Positions 1 through 8,135 of a stretch of 25,421 nt of DNA are shown piece after piece. The translations under genes were made by a program, and so were the position numbers. The notes below the pieces were generated by a model. That model had not been told where the DNA came from, did no database searches, and was given only the letters and a program-made list of their open reading frames with translations. The stretch comes from a virus. Numbering within the stretch: position 1 is the stretch's first letter; each line of letters starts with the position of its first letter. The stretch is from the IMG/VR virus record IMGVR_UViG_3300028840_001620, positions 1-25,421 of that record. One strand, written 5' to 3'.

Positions 1-12
1 GGTCGGAGGGCG
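1..12. other. cos: Left cohesive end (cos, 12-nt overhang copy)
   Basis: The first 12 bases, GGTCGGAGGGCG, recur exactly as the last 12 bases of the window (25410-25421), and identity stops there on both sides. Lambda has a 12-nt 5' overhang at the same place relative to its terminase genes. The next bases here, CGCGGTTTTCGC at 13-24, closely match what I recall of the lambda left end (CGCGGGTTTTCGC). The simplest reading is a linear virion molecule whose two sticky ends were both filled in before sequencing. A chance assembly overlap is less likely because lambda-like cos flanks occur on both sides. Confidence 0.85.
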
Positions 13-62
13 CGCGGTTTTCGCCTCTTTTTTTGAATTGAAATGTTCAATATACATATACC

Positions 63-671
63 GTGACACCAGATAAACGACTTTCGTCACTGCAAGGGGT
101 AAAAGTGACCGTAACGGCGCTCATGGAAGTGTTCGGCGTCAGCCGTGACATGATTATGAAGTACGTCAGCGAGCATGGCATGCCGAAGGCTGGCCGCGGC
201 ACATACGAACTTTTAGATTGCTTTAACTGGTACTCGAACAGATTAAAGCTGGCTGCAGATGGCGGCGAGAATGGTGATATTGCCGAAGAAAAGCTGAAAC
301 TTGTGAGGGCGCAGCGCCAGCGCGTCGAGCTGGAAAACAAGAAGAAGCGCAGCGAGCTGTTAGAGGCCGAGTTCGTCGGCACCGTGTACAACAAGGCGGC
401 GACAACGTACGCCTCGCAGCTTGACGGCCTGGGCGCCCGACTGGCGTCTGTTGTTGCCGGCATGGACGATCCGGGTGAAATACAAAGGGTGATTTTTAAT
501 GAATGTCGAGCCATCAGAGAATCAACAGCAGCAGAATTTGTCGGCCTCGCGTATGAATACGACGGCGGCGGCGATATTGCAGCCGCCCCGGTCAAGAAAC
601 GCCGGCGAGTGGGCGGACGAAAGCAGAATACTGCCAAAAGAAAGCCCGGAACCAGGGCCGTGGCGCACTGA
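63..671 (+). CDS. Terminase small subunit (Nu1-like)
   Basis: Recognises cos and recruits the large subunit for packaging. The 202-residue protein (lambda gpNu1 has 181) opens with a winged-helix-like segment at about residues 13-55, containing VTALMEVFGVSRDMIMKYV, then a long charged helix at about 73-105 rich in K, R and E. The last 30 residues are very basic (KKRRR near 178-182). The start is GTG at 63. No in-frame ATG comes before it, and the next ATG (residue 21) would cut into the DNA-binding domain. There is no Shine-Dalgarno, but TATACA lies six bases before the GTG. The gene stands first after cos, as Nu1 does in lambda. Its 3' end overlaps the large subunit gene by 173 nt in another frame. 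Confidence 0.85.
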   Translation: MTPDKRLSSLQGVKVTVTALMEVFGVSRDMIMKYVSEHGMPKAGRGTYELLDCFNWYSNRLKLAADGGENGDIAEEKLKLVRAQRQRVELENKKKRSELLEAEFVGTVYNKAATTYASQLDGLGARLASVVAGMDDPGEIQRVIFNECRAIRESTAAEFVGLAYEYDGGGDIAAAPVKKRRRVGGRKQNTAKRKPGTRAVAH

Positions 672-2433
672 CCGCATCCCCTTTTGGCGTGACATATACG
701 CCGCTTTTGATGATCCGACTGTTTCCGAGGTTTATGTCGTATGCGGCGCGCAGATGGCAAAAACCGAATCGATGTTCAATATCATCGGTCACAGAATGGA
801 CGATGGCCCCTATGTCCCGGCGTTATATGTGGGACCCACCGAAAAACAGGTTAAATCGATAAGCAAAGACCGCGTTGACAAGATGCTGCGCTCGACCGCA
901 TCGCTGTGGGAGAAAACCGAGAAAGGGCAGCGCTATGGCACGTTCGAGAAGTGGATCGCCGGCGTGCGCCTCGGCTTTGCCTGGTCGGGATCGGCAACTG
1001 AGCTGGCATCGCACCCCGCAGGGCTGGCCCTGGTCGATGAGCGCGACCGCATGATTAATGATGTCGGTGGCGAGGGCGATCCGGTCGAGTTAACTCGCGC
1101 ACGCCTCAAGAACTATCCAAATTCAAAGCTCGGCGTATTCAGCACGCCGACTACCGAGGGCATGTCGCCAGTATGGGATTTACTGGACTCGGGAACCTTG
1201 ATGTTTTGGGCCTGGCACTGCAAGCACTGCAAACAGGCATTTGTGCCGCAGCTGTCGCTGCTGTCATGGCAGGACGGGCGCACGATCGATGACTCTGCAG
1301 CGACCGCCCTGGTTGCGTGCCCGCATTGTGGCGGTGCACACGAGACACGGGACAAGCAGGCGCTGAACGCCGGCGGCATGTACATACAGCATCGTAGATT
1401 AAACGACCGGGAGCCGGTGCCGGTCGGCAGGCTGAAAGTCTTAGAGCACTATGTGAGCGATGATCGCGGCAATTCCTCGACTGCGTCGTTCTGGATATCC
1501 GGCCTTGCATCACCCTGGGCAAGTTTCTTTGATATCGCCAAAACCATGATAAACGCCTACAAGTCGGGCGAAAACGAGCGCATACAGACGGCGGTCAACA
1601 CATGGGGCGGCGAACTGTTCCGCATCAAGGGCGATGCGCCCGAGTGGGAGGAGGTCAGCGCCTGCAGGCTTGAATATCCGCCTTTGACGATACCATCGAG
1701 GCAGGTTCAGTTAATCACGCTGGGCGCAGACGTGCAGAAATACGGTATTTATTACATGATTCGCGGCTGGGGTGCTAATGGTGAGTCTTGGTTAATGGAC
1801 GCCGATTTTCTGACCGGTGAAACCGAGTACGACAATGTTTGGATATCGCTCGGGTCCGTATTGCAGCGCAAAGTCCAGGACCAGGTCATAAATCGGGCCT
1901 TTGTGGATTCGGGATATCGGCCAGGTGACACCCACCGCCGGCCCGACCATGCCGTATACACATTCTGCCGCCGGTTCCCGGGCATTGCGTTTCCGACCAA
2001 GGGCCACGACACCCAGGACAGACCGTTGAAGTTCTCGGATATGGACTACACACCGGGCGGCGGCAAGATCGTAAAAAACGGGATTCGGCTTTGTCACATC
2101 AACACGGATTATTTCAAGCATTGGATACACGGGCGCGTGTCATGGCCGGATGATCAGCCAGGCGGCTGGCACCTTTATAGCACCGTTTCAGAAGATTACT
2201 GCAGGCAGATCGTGGCGGAGGAATACATCGTCAAGGCATCAGGCCGCCCTGTATGGGTTCGCAAGTCGAAAGACAATCACTATCTTGACTGTGAAGTCGG
2301 CGCCACTGCAGCCGCGCATTCACTGAATATTCACAAGTTACTAGAGATCACCGACGAAACACCGCGCGAAAGTGTAACACCCGTTACACATTCAACAACC
2401 ACCACGCAATATAAACGCAAATCACTCTTTTAA
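499..2433 (+). CDS. Terminase large subunit (GpA family)
   Basis: ATPase and cos nuclease that cuts and translocates DNA into the prohead. The 644 residues match lambda gpA (641) in length. A region at 35-48 (NAGEWADESRILPK) resembles the gpA N terminus. A degenerate Walker A lies at about 82-90 (CGAQMAKTE) and a Walker B at 178-181 (LVDE). Two CxxC pairs, C241/C244 and C274/C277, form the expected zinc-binding insert. Candidate nuclease metal ligands are D411 (GADVQKYG), D470 (FVDSGY) and D597 (LDCEV). The start at 499 has an AAGGG about nine bases upstream; M19 (553) is an alternative. The first 58 codons share DNA with the small subunit gene. Confidence 0.92.
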   Translation: MNVEPSENQQQQNLSASRMNTTAAAILQPPRSRNAGEWADESRILPKESPEPGPWRTDRIPFWRDIYAAFDDPTVSEVYVVCGAQMAKTESMFNIIGHRMDDGPYVPALYVGPTEKQVKSISKDRVDKMLRSTASLWEKTEKGQRYGTFEKWIAGVRLGFAWSGSATELASHPAGLALVDERDRMINDVGGEGDPVELTRARLKNYPNSKLGVFSTPTTEGMSPVWDLLDSGTLMFWAWHCKHCKQAFVPQLSLLSWQDGRTIDDSAATALVACPHCGGAHETRDKQALNAGGMYIQHRRLNDREPVPVGRLKVLEHYVSDDRGNSSTASFWISGLASPWASFFDIAKTMINAYKSGENERIQTAVNTWGGELFRIKGDAPEWEEVSACRLEYPPLTIPSRQVQLITLGADVQKYGIYYMIRGWGANGESWLMDADFLTGETEYDNVWISLGSVLQRKVQDQVINRAFVDSGYRPGDTHRRPDHAVYTFCRRFPGIAFPTKGHDTQDRPLKFSDMDYTPGGGKIVKNGIRLCHINTDYFKHWIHGRVSWPDDQPGGWHLYSTVSEDYCRQIVAEEYIVKASGRPVWVRKSKDNHYLDCEVGATAAAHSLNIHKLLEITDETPRESVTPVTHSTTTTQYKRKSLF

Positions 2434-2457
2434 TCGTCATAAACTTAGTTTATTGAA

Positions 2458-2477
2458 AACCCGCGAGCTCACGGGTT
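2458..2477. other. Small inverted repeat between terL and gpW genes
   Basis: AACCCG at 2458-2463 pairs with CGGGTT at 2472-2477 across an 8-base loop that itself contains GAGCTC. No T-run follows, so it is not a convincing terminator. It sits in the only clear non-coding gap (61 bp) of the head operon and could act as an mRNA processing or stabilising hairpin. Confidence 0.4.
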
Positions 2478-2494
2478 ATTAATAATCTGAGTTT

Positions 2495-2728
2495 ATGGCG
2501 TCTACACTGACACTTGCAGAAGTACAGGCGAAAGTCACCCAAATCCGCATCGATATCGAGGCGGCCGAGCACGCGCTGTCCTATGGCAAAGGTGACAAGC
2601 AAGTAACACGCCAAAGTCTCGGGGTCCTGCAGCATCAGCTCAACAGATACCTACGCCACGAACGGCAACTGCTTGCCACGGCATCGGGCGCCAACAATGC
2701 CGGGGTGATTACACCGCTATGGAGTTGA
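2495..2728 (+). CDS. gpW-like head-tail joining protein
   Basis: A 77-residue, mostly helical protein between terminase and portal, where lambda carries gpW (68 aa). gpW enters the filled head and stabilises the packaged DNA before tails attach. A helix runs over residues 5-28, followed by a short polar turn (GKGDKQVTR, 31-39) and a second helix over 40-62. This is the helix-turn-helix hairpin plan of gpW and of the related DUF6148 family. The call rests on size, position and pattern, not on strong motifs. The ATG has no clear ribosome site; TAATCT lies six bases before it. The 3' end overlaps the portal gene by 10 nt. Confidence 0.7.
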   Translation: MASTLTLAEVQAKVTQIRIDIEAAEHALSYGKGDKQVTRQSLGVLQHQLNRYLRHERQLLATASGANNAGVITPLWS

Positions 2729-4242
2729 GCGCCTACCAGCAAAGCGGCACCAGCGAGCTATTGTTGCCCAATTCGTATATTGGCCGCGAACTGCAGCGCC
2801 TCGCACGACAGGACAAGGAATTACAGCGGCTGTACGAGGCCGCATCCGACAACCAGTTCAGACCTGTTGTTTCGAATCAGGCCAGCGGCGACTCGGTGAT
2901 GAACACCGCCGGCACCAAGCTCAGGCAGCTGGCCCGGCATCTCGAAGAAAATCATGATATCGTGGTATCGCTGTTCGATGACCTGCTCAATAACGTCATC
3001 GGTTCCGGCGCCTCGGTTACGCCGATGGTGCGCAAGCCTAACGGCCAGCTGGCTGATGATGTCAATCGCAGACTGTTCGATGAGTTTGTCGAGTGGGGCG
3101 ATTATCCCGAGGTTACGGGCGAGTTCGGATTCGAGCAAGTCGAGCGCCAGGTGGCCCGGCATCTATTCAGGGACGGCGAGATATTCGTGCGTCCTGTTTT
3201 TTCTGAGCGGTTCCGTTATCGCACCCGCACACGCTTTGCCCTGGAACTGACCGAGGCCGATTATTGCCCGTTCGATAGCAGTCTCGACGGTCGCATGGTG
3301 CACGGCATCGAGCGCAATCAGTGGGGCGCGCCAAGCTATTATTATTTCTACAAGGCGCACCCGGGCGACACCGTCAACGCCATGAATGTGGCGAACTATA
3401 AAGATTTACGCAGAGTCTCGGCTTCCGGCGTGCATCACATCAAGTTCACGCGAAGGATTAATCAGGCCCGTGGAGTGCCCATCGTTCATGCCGTGATTAA
3501 TCGCTTGCGCGACCTGAAAGATTACGAGGAGAGCGAAAGGATAGCGGCAAAGGTGGCTGCGGATTTCACATTTGCGATCACTAAAAGTTCAGAATTCGGC
3601 GCCGGGCCGACCACAGTCAACACCGCAGGCAATCGTGAGTTCTCGATGTCTGCCGGCATGGGGTTCGAGCTGCTACCGGGCGAGGACGTAAAAACCATAC
3701 AGAGCAACCGTCCGAACAACGGCCTGGCCGACTTCCGCGCGGCTATGGTGCGCGCGGTCGCAGGTGGCACCGGGACGCGATACAGCGCAATCGCCAAGGA
3801 CTACAACGGCACCTATTCAGCGCAGCGGCAGGAACTTGTCGAGGGCGCTGTGGCTTATCGCGTGCATTTTTCTTATCTGGTGCGTCGTTTCTACCGGCCG
3901 GTGTGGCGTGATTTCGTGCGTGCCCAGGTACTTTCCGGGCGTGTTGACCTGCAGGGCATCGATCCTGACTCGTTGTTCCGTTGCGACTTCCGCGCACCGG
4001 CGCTGCCGTGGATCGATCCGCAGAAAGAGGCTAAAGCCTGGCGAGAGCTGGTTGACGCCAAGCTCGAAAGCCGCTCAGAGATCATGCGCCAGCGTGGCCG
4101 CGATCCGCGGAAGGTGATCGAAGAAATGGAACAGGAAAACGAAAATGAATTGTTCGCCTCGGCTATTGAGCAGGCCAGCGACATGGTGCAGGAAACCGAC
4201 GACACAGAAGCACAAAACGACGATGAGGCCGAGGCCGCATGA
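2719..4242 (+). CDS. Portal protein (lambda GpB family)
   Basis: Forms the dodecameric ring at the capsid vertex through which DNA enters. The 507 residues (lambda gpB 533) include a helical N-terminal part with RQLARHLEENHDIVVSLFDD at about 69-88, then the typical DLLNNVIGSG stretch at 88-97 found in Phage_portal_2 proteins. A conserved aromatic and charged core follows at about 140-400. The C terminus is acidic (DDTEAQNDDEAEAA). The gene lies between the gpW-like gene and the capsid gene, and its TGA overlaps the next ATG (ATGA at 4239-4242), which suggests coupled translation. Confidence 0.93.
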   Translation: MELSAYQQSGTSELLLPNSYIGRELQRLARQDKELQRLYEAASDNQFRPVVSNQASGDSVMNTAGTKLRQLARHLEENHDIVVSLFDDLLNNVIGSGASVTPMVRKPNGQLADDVNRRLFDEFVEWGDYPEVTGEFGFEQVERQVARHLFRDGEIFVRPVFSERFRYRTRTRFALELTEADYCPFDSSLDGRMVHGIERNQWGAPSYYYFYKAHPGDTVNAMNVANYKDLRRVSASGVHHIKFTRRINQARGVPIVHAVINRLRDLKDYEESERIAAKVAADFTFAITKSSEFGAGPTTVNTAGNREFSMSAGMGFELLPGEDVKTIQSNRPNNGLADFRAAMVRAVAGGTGTRYSAIAKDYNGTYSAQRQELVEGAVAYRVHFSYLVRRFYRPVWRDFVRAQVLSGRVDLQGIDPDSLFRCDFRAPALPWIDPQKEAKAWRELVDAKLESRSEIMRQRGRDPRKVIEEMEQENENELFASAIEQASDMVQETDDTEAQNDDEAEAA

Positions 4243-6248
4243 AACGAAAACAGGATACAGAAACCTTTGAACGCACGCTAACCATCGAGCGCAAGGCAGA
4301 TCACGGCATCAACTTATATCAGGCCAGTTTATCGAGTGAATACCCGGTCGAGCGATGGGGTTACACCGAAGTATTAGAACATTCTGATACTGCGATCAAT
4401 ATGGAACGGGCAAAAAACGGCCTTGTCATGCTGTTCAATCACAACCCTGACGAGCCTATCGGGCGCGTAAACGACATTTCTGTTCGCAGCGATAAAAAAC
4501 TCGTGGGCAACCTGGTGTTTTCTAAAACTGACGCCGGCAAGCTGCGTCAGTCACAGGTTGACGAAGGCACGCTGACAGATATCTCGATTCGCTACAGCGT
4601 CGATGATTACCGAGAGTCCGAAGATGACGCCGGTCGCATCACGCGCACCGTGACACGCTTCACACCACAAGAGGCGTCAGTAGTATCCGTACCCGCCGAC
4701 CCGTCCGTTGGGATTGGTCGCAATCAACCAGCAAAAGAGGAAAAACCAATGTCGAAAGAAAACGACAACACGCCGAATGGCGAAGAAAAACGCGGCGGCG
4801 GCGATGTCGTTGTCGAATTTGAATCAGGCCTCAAAGCCGGATTGCAGCAAGGGGCAAGGGTCGAACGCGAACGTGTCGCGGCCATCGATGCCCTGTTCGA
4901 TGCTCCGGGCTTCCGTGGTACAAGCTACGACGGACTGCGTAAAACCCTGATCGATAATGGTTCGACTGTTGACCAGGCGCGCGATGCCCTGTTGTCGATG
5001 GTGGGCCGCGATCCTGAACAGGCGCGACCGATTACTGACTCAAAGTCCAGTGACACGCAGCAGCGCACCCATCGCGTCGAAGGTGGTGCGGACCAAAGCG
5101 AAAAAACACGCGAGGCGATGTTCAAGGCCACCGAATTTCGCGCAGGTCTGTATGACAAAGAAAAGGCCGCAGAAGCACACCGCGAACTTCATGAAAATCC
5201 ATACGGCGGCTGGTCATTGTCAGAAATTGCCCGCGCATGCCTCAATGATGCGGGCGCGGACACACGCGGCATGTCGGCTTATGACGTAGTCGGCTATGCG
5301 CTCAATCCGCAGGCACTGCCTGACAGCAAGCGCCACGGCTTTGTCGGCCAGGGAACCAGCAACTTTGCCGGCCTGGTCGAAAGTATTTCGAACAAGTCAC
5401 TGATGCAGGGCTTTCAGGAATCTGATGAGACTTGGCGTTCAATAGTACGCATCGGTTCTGTGAGCAGCTTCCGCCAGGAATCCCGTGTTGAATTATCAGA
5501 GTTCACTGATCTGGCAACCGTGAAAGAAAACGGTGAGTACAAGCACGGTGATATGACCGACAACCGCGAATACATCACCGCCGCCAAATACGGCAAGCTG
5601 TATGCACTAACGCGCGAAATGCTGATCAATGATGACCTTAACGCATTGACTCGCCTGCCCGCTGAAATGGGCCGCGCAGCTGACCGCAAAATCGGCGACC
5701 TGGTGTATGCTGTACTGACCACACCGAGCACACTGCGCGACGGCACCGCGATATTCGACGCCACAAGATCGAATATAATCACCAGTGGCGCAGCGCCCTC
5801 AATCGCACAGCTGGACGCCATGCGTAAACTTATGGCGCTGCAAAGTGGGTTGAATAGCGCCGCACACGGGCAGAACATCCGCCTGACTCGACTGATTGTA
5901 CCTGTTGCCCTGGAGATGACTGCCCGCATCCTGGCGACATCAACAGTCGATCCTGACCAGAAAACTGCTGAGTCTGGTGGTGGTGGTACACGGCCGAATC
6001 CGTTCTCGGGTACATTCGAAGTCATCGCCGATCCGCGTCTCGATGCGGCCAGCTCGGTGATCTATTACGGATCAGCCGATCCGAGTCTGTACGATACCAT
6101 CGAAGTCGCCTTTCTCAATGGCAATCAAATGCCGATGCTGGAAAGCCGCGAAGGCTGGACGGTTGACGGCACCGAGTACAAGGTCAGGCTCGAAGTGGGT
6201 GTTGCGCCGCTGGGTTACAAGGGCCTGGTCCGCAACGCTGGCGCTTAA
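4239..6248 (+). CDS. Prohead protease / major capsid fusion protein
   Basis: One reading frame of 669 residues carries two jobs that most phages split. Residues 1-165 are an HK97-type S78 maturation protease: H68 in LFNHN, S116 in TDISIRYS and E145 in TPQEASVVS fit the catalytic triad. Residues about 171-300 are charged and helical, as in a scaffold or delta domain. Residues about 330-669 are an HK97-fold major capsid protein, including RESRVELSEFTDLATVKENG-like text near 407-426 and the C-terminal EVIADPRLD to YKVRLEVGVAPL region. Fused protease-capsid genes of this kind are known in proteobacterial phages. An internal in-frame start at residue 171 could make the capsid part alone. No separate capsid gene exists in the window. 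Confidence 0.9.
   Translation: MKRKQDTETFERTLTIERKADHGINLYQASLSSEYPVERWGYTEVLEHSDTAINMERAKNGLVMLFNHNPDEPIGRVNDISVRSDKKLVGNLVFSKTDAGKLRQSQVDEGTLTDISIRYSVDDYRESEDDAGRITRTVTRFTPQEASVVSVPADPSVGIGRNQPAKEEKPMSKENDNTPNGEEKRGGGDVVVEFESGLKAGLQQGARVERERVAAIDALFDAPGFRGTSYDGLRKTLIDNGSTVDQARDALLSMVGRDPEQARPITDSKSSDTQQRTHRVEGGADQSEKTREAMFKATEFRAGLYDKEKAAEAHRELHENPYGGWSLSEIARACLNDAGADTRGMSAYDVVGYALNPQALPDSKRHGFVGQGTSNFAGLVESISNKSLMQGFQESDETWRSIVRIGSVSSFRQESRVELSEFTDLATVKENGEYKHGDMTDNREYITAAKYGKLYALTREMLINDDLNALTRLPAEMGRAADRKIGDLVYAVLTTPSTLRDGTAIFDATRSNIITSGAAPSIAQLDAMRKLMALQSGLNSAAHGQNIRLTRLIVPVALEMTARILATSTVDPDQKTAESGGGGTRPNPFSGTFEVIADPRLDAASSVIYYGSADPSLYDTIEVAFLNGNQMPMLESREGWTVDGTEYKVRLEVGVAPLGYKGLVRNAGA
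4749..6248 (+). CDS. Capsid/scaffold product from internal start
   Basis: Inside the fusion gene an ATG at 4749 lies in frame (codon 171) and is preceded by AGAGGA at 4736-4741, ending eight bases upstream: a near-ideal Shine-Dalgarno and spacing. Initiation here would give a 499-residue protein without the protease, starting MSKENDNTPNGEEK. This fits stoichiometry, because hundreds of capsid subunits are needed per few dozen proteases. Lambda uses the same trick for Nu3 inside gene C. The site is visible; its use is inferred. Confidence 0.55.
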   Translation: MSKENDNTPNGEEKRGGGDVVVEFESGLKAGLQQGARVERERVAAIDALFDAPGFRGTSYDGLRKTLIDNGSTVDQARDALLSMVGRDPEQARPITDSKSSDTQQRTHRVEGGADQSEKTREAMFKATEFRAGLYDKEKAAEAHRELHENPYGGWSLSEIARACLNDAGADTRGMSAYDVVGYALNPQALPDSKRHGFVGQGTSNFAGLVESISNKSLMQGFQESDETWRSIVRIGSVSSFRQESRVELSEFTDLATVKENGEYKHGDMTDNREYITAAKYGKLYALTREMLINDDLNALTRLPAEMGRAADRKIGDLVYAVLTTPSTLRDGTAIFDATRSNIITSGAAPSIAQLDAMRKLMALQSGLNSAAHGQNIRLTRLIVPVALEMTARILATSTVDPDQKTAESGGGGTRPNPFSGTFEVIADPRLDAASSVIYYGSADPSLYDTIEVAFLNGNQMPMLESREGWTVDGTEYKVRLEVGVAPLGYKGLVRNAGA

Positions 6249-6273
6249 TCATTAACTAACGAGGTATAAAGAA

Positions 6274-6615
6274 ATGTCAAACGGCTATTTAGGCGAAGGC
6301 GCCAGCATCAACTACACTGCAACGGGTAATGTCACCGAAGGTACTCTGGTGCAATTTACCAATGTAGTCGGTGTTGCGCTGAATACGGTTACGACCGGGA
6401 CGGTGGTCCCGGTTGCAGTAGTGGGTGAATACTCATTGACGAAAACAGCGGCGGCAGATACCGGGTTCACCCAGGGCGATGCGGTCTATGTTTCGTCAAC
6501 GGGCAAGATCAACAACACCGCAACCGGCGACAAGTTTGTCGGCTTTGCATCAGCTGCCGCTGTAACTGGTGCAACGTCAGTGACGGTCATTCTTGCCCCG
6601 AACGTAATTTTCTAA
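6274..6615 (+). CDS. Capsid cement/decoration protein (DUF2190-like)
   Basis: A 113-residue, Gly/Thr/Val-rich, beta-strand protein with no charged helices, directly after the capsid gene. Sequence such as GNVTEGTLVQF (18-28) and TQGDAVYVSSTGKI (66-79) is characteristic of DUF2190 proteins, small capsid-surface trimers that stabilise expanded heads, the role of lambda gpD. A good ribosome site (GAGG at 6262-6265) precedes the ATG. High expression would be expected for a decoration protein. Confidence 0.8.
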   Translation: MSNGYLGEGASINYTATGNVTEGTLVQFTNVVGVALNTVTTGTVVPVAVVGEYSLTKTAAADTGFTQGDAVYVSSTGKINNTATGDKFVGFASAAAVTGATSVTVILAPNVIF

Positions 6616-6618
6616 ACC

Positions 6619-6933
6619 ATGACGACCCTGCTGGATAGCATAGATTCAGATGTGACCGGAGACTATGTGTTCTATTCGAACAACACCGGATTCGCAGAAA
6701 CGATCAGTTATCCAGCGGGGACCAATTTCGTCGGCATATGGGAAGAAGAATATCAGGAACTCGACGCGGACGGGTATGTACGTGTGTCGGGCACGGCGCC
6801 GGCCTGCTGGTGCAGAACGAGCGATGCGCCCGCGGTTGACGAGGTCATCGTCAGGAACAGCACAAATTATGTCATTGTTGAGCACCAGCCCAATGATGAT
6901 GGTGAAACCCTGCTGATTCTGAGGGAGCAGTAG
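6619..6933 (+). CDS. Head-tail joining protein (FII-like)
   Basis: A 104-residue protein located between the decoration protein and the tail terminator, the place of lambda gpFII and related connector proteins. It looks beta-rich: DYVFYSNNTGFAETISYP at about 15-32 and a C-terminal hairpin (NYVIVEHQPNDDGETLLILR). This layout is common in connector proteins that plug the portal and dock the tail. No unique motif is present, so the role is taken mainly from position and size. Its TAG overlaps the next start (TAGTG). Confidence 0.6.
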   Translation: MTTLLDSIDSDVTGDYVFYSNNTGFAETISYPAGTNFVGIWEEEYQELDADGYVRVSGTAPACWCRTSDAPAVDEVIVRNSTNYVIVEHQPNDDGETLLILREQ

Positions 6934-7379
6934 TGGCGCACTATCGCGAACAGATACGCAAGGCGGTTGTAACGGCGGTCACGGGACTGACCACGACATC
7001 GACCCGGGTCAAGTCGGCGCCGGTTTATAACCTGGCCGACAACATGTCGCCAACGCTGGCCGTGTGGGCGCGGCAATCAACGCCGGATTATGAAGCGGGA
7101 CAGCTGCAGCAGGCGCCATTGTGGCAAGTCGAGATCATTGTCGAGGGTTATGTAAAACAGTTTACCGACCTGCTCGACACGCTCGACGACATCGCCAGCG
7201 AGGTCGAAACAGCGGTATACAGTGACAGCGCGCTCGGCGCATTGTGCAACGATTATATCGAGCTGGGTGAGCAGATCATCGAGCTTGATGTCGAGGGTAA
7301 CGAACCGCTCGGCAAAATACAGATCATTTTTAACATTTATTATCATGCGCAGGAAGGCGCGCCAGACGTTAAATATTAG
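6933..7379 (+). CDS. Tail terminator protein (gpU-like)
   Basis: A 148-residue protein beginning with GTG at 6933, overlapping the previous stop by one base, with GAGGGAG upstream. The helix-then-sheet layout (HYREQIRKAVVTAVTGL, then SPTLAVWARQ, then QVEIIVEGYVK, an acidic helix TDLLDTLDDIASEVETAV, and a C-terminal GKIQIIFNIYYH strand) matches lambda gpU and other tail terminators. These cap the growing tube and set the head-facing surface. It lies just before the tube protein, as expected. Lambda has Z between FII and U; here that gene is absent and a Z homologue is found at 23100. Confidence 0.75.
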   Translation: MAHYREQIRKAVVTAVTGLTTTSTRVKSAPVYNLADNMSPTLAVWARQSTPDYEAGQLQQAPLWQVEIIVEGYVKQFTDLLDTLDDIASEVETAVYSDSALGALCNDYIELGEQIIELDVEGNEPLGKIQIIFNIYYHAQEGAPDVKY

Positions 7380-7390
7380 AGGGTAAAAAT

Positions 7391-7813
7391 ATGAGCACAG
7401 CTATACGCGGTTGTTTTGGCAAAATCAAAACAAAAGACCTGGCCGCGACCGGCGCGGTTGCAGTGGTCGGCGGGATTCAGGAATGGACCTTGAGCGAAGA
7501 AGCCGAGGAAATCGACAGCAGCGAGATCGGGACGTGCACGAAGGCGGCCGTGGCCGGCGCGAACAGCCGCACGCTATCGATTACCGGATTCTATGCGCCG
7601 AGTGACGGCAATCAATCTGATTTGACCGTGGGCAATGTCGTGGACCTGGAAATTTACCCGGCCGGCTCGGGCTCGGGCAATGAATACTTTGCCACCACCA
7701 CCGGCGGCGGCACGGTATTGTCAGTCGAGCGCGGCGGCAGTAACGACGGCCTGGTATCGCTGAACCTGTCGATCAAGATCAACGGCGACATGACTACAAC
7801 CAGCGTGCCGTAA
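7391..7813 (+). CDS. Major tail tube protein
   Basis: A 140-residue beta-rich protein with AGAGGG-type ribosome site ten bases upstream. The sequence alternates short strands and Gly/Ser turns: GGIQEWTLSEEAEEID (27-42), SRTLSITGFYAP (59-70), GNVVDLEIYP (81-90), and a final strand LVSLNLSIKING. This is the tube-fold pattern of gpV-type and Hcp-like proteins. It lies between the terminator and the tail chaperones, the invariant place for the tube gene. It forms stacked hexamers around the tape measure. Confidence 0.85.
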   Translation: MSTAIRGCFGKIKTKDLAATGAVAVVGGIQEWTLSEEAEEIDSSEIGTCTKAAVAGANSRTLSITGFYAPSDGNQSDLTVGNVVDLEIYPAGSGSGNEYFATTTGGGTVLSVERGGSNDGLVSLNLSIKINGDMTTTSVP

Positions 7814-7814
7814 T

Positions 7815-8135
7815 ATGTCATTGACCGAGGACTTAAAACGCCGCTTTGCGGACATGACGCCGACCATTGTCAACGTCGACGGTTTGCCGACGATTCATGC
7901 AAAGCCGTTGACGCTGGGTCAGATTCGGCAGATTGAGGCCGAGAGCGATACATTTTCGCGTATTGCACGACATTTCCAGGTGCGAGCGAAGGATCTGGAA
8001 GGGCGCCCACTGGTACAGCCGAGCGAGTTTGACGAGTTTTTGCGCTATGCTGATGCGAATATTATCACCGAGGCAGTGGCGCAAATGCAGAAACATGACG
8101 GCGAGAGCTTCGAGGACACTGAAAAAAAGTCCTAG
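7815..8135 (+). CDS. Tail assembly chaperone, short form (gpG-like)
   Basis: A 106-residue protein in the position of lambda gpG. Chaperones of this class coat the tape measure and bring tube subunits but are not kept in the virion. It contains a small beta N terminus (TPTIVNVDGLPTIHAKPLT) followed by helices to residue 95. It ends in GAA AAA AAG TCC TAG, and the A-run carries a canonical -1 slippery heptamer, so this is the product made when ribosomes do not shift. Confidence 0.85.
   Translation: MSLTEDLKRRFADMTPTIVNVDGLPTIHAKPLTLGQIRQIEAESDTFSRIARHFQVRAKDLEGRPLVQPSEFDEFLRYADANIITEAVAQMQKHDGESFEDTEKKS

Noticed and set aside
5960-6000. Run of TGG triplets in the capsid gene as a special repeat
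   Set aside because: It is just a short Gly stretch (SGGGGTR) in a loop of the capsid protein.
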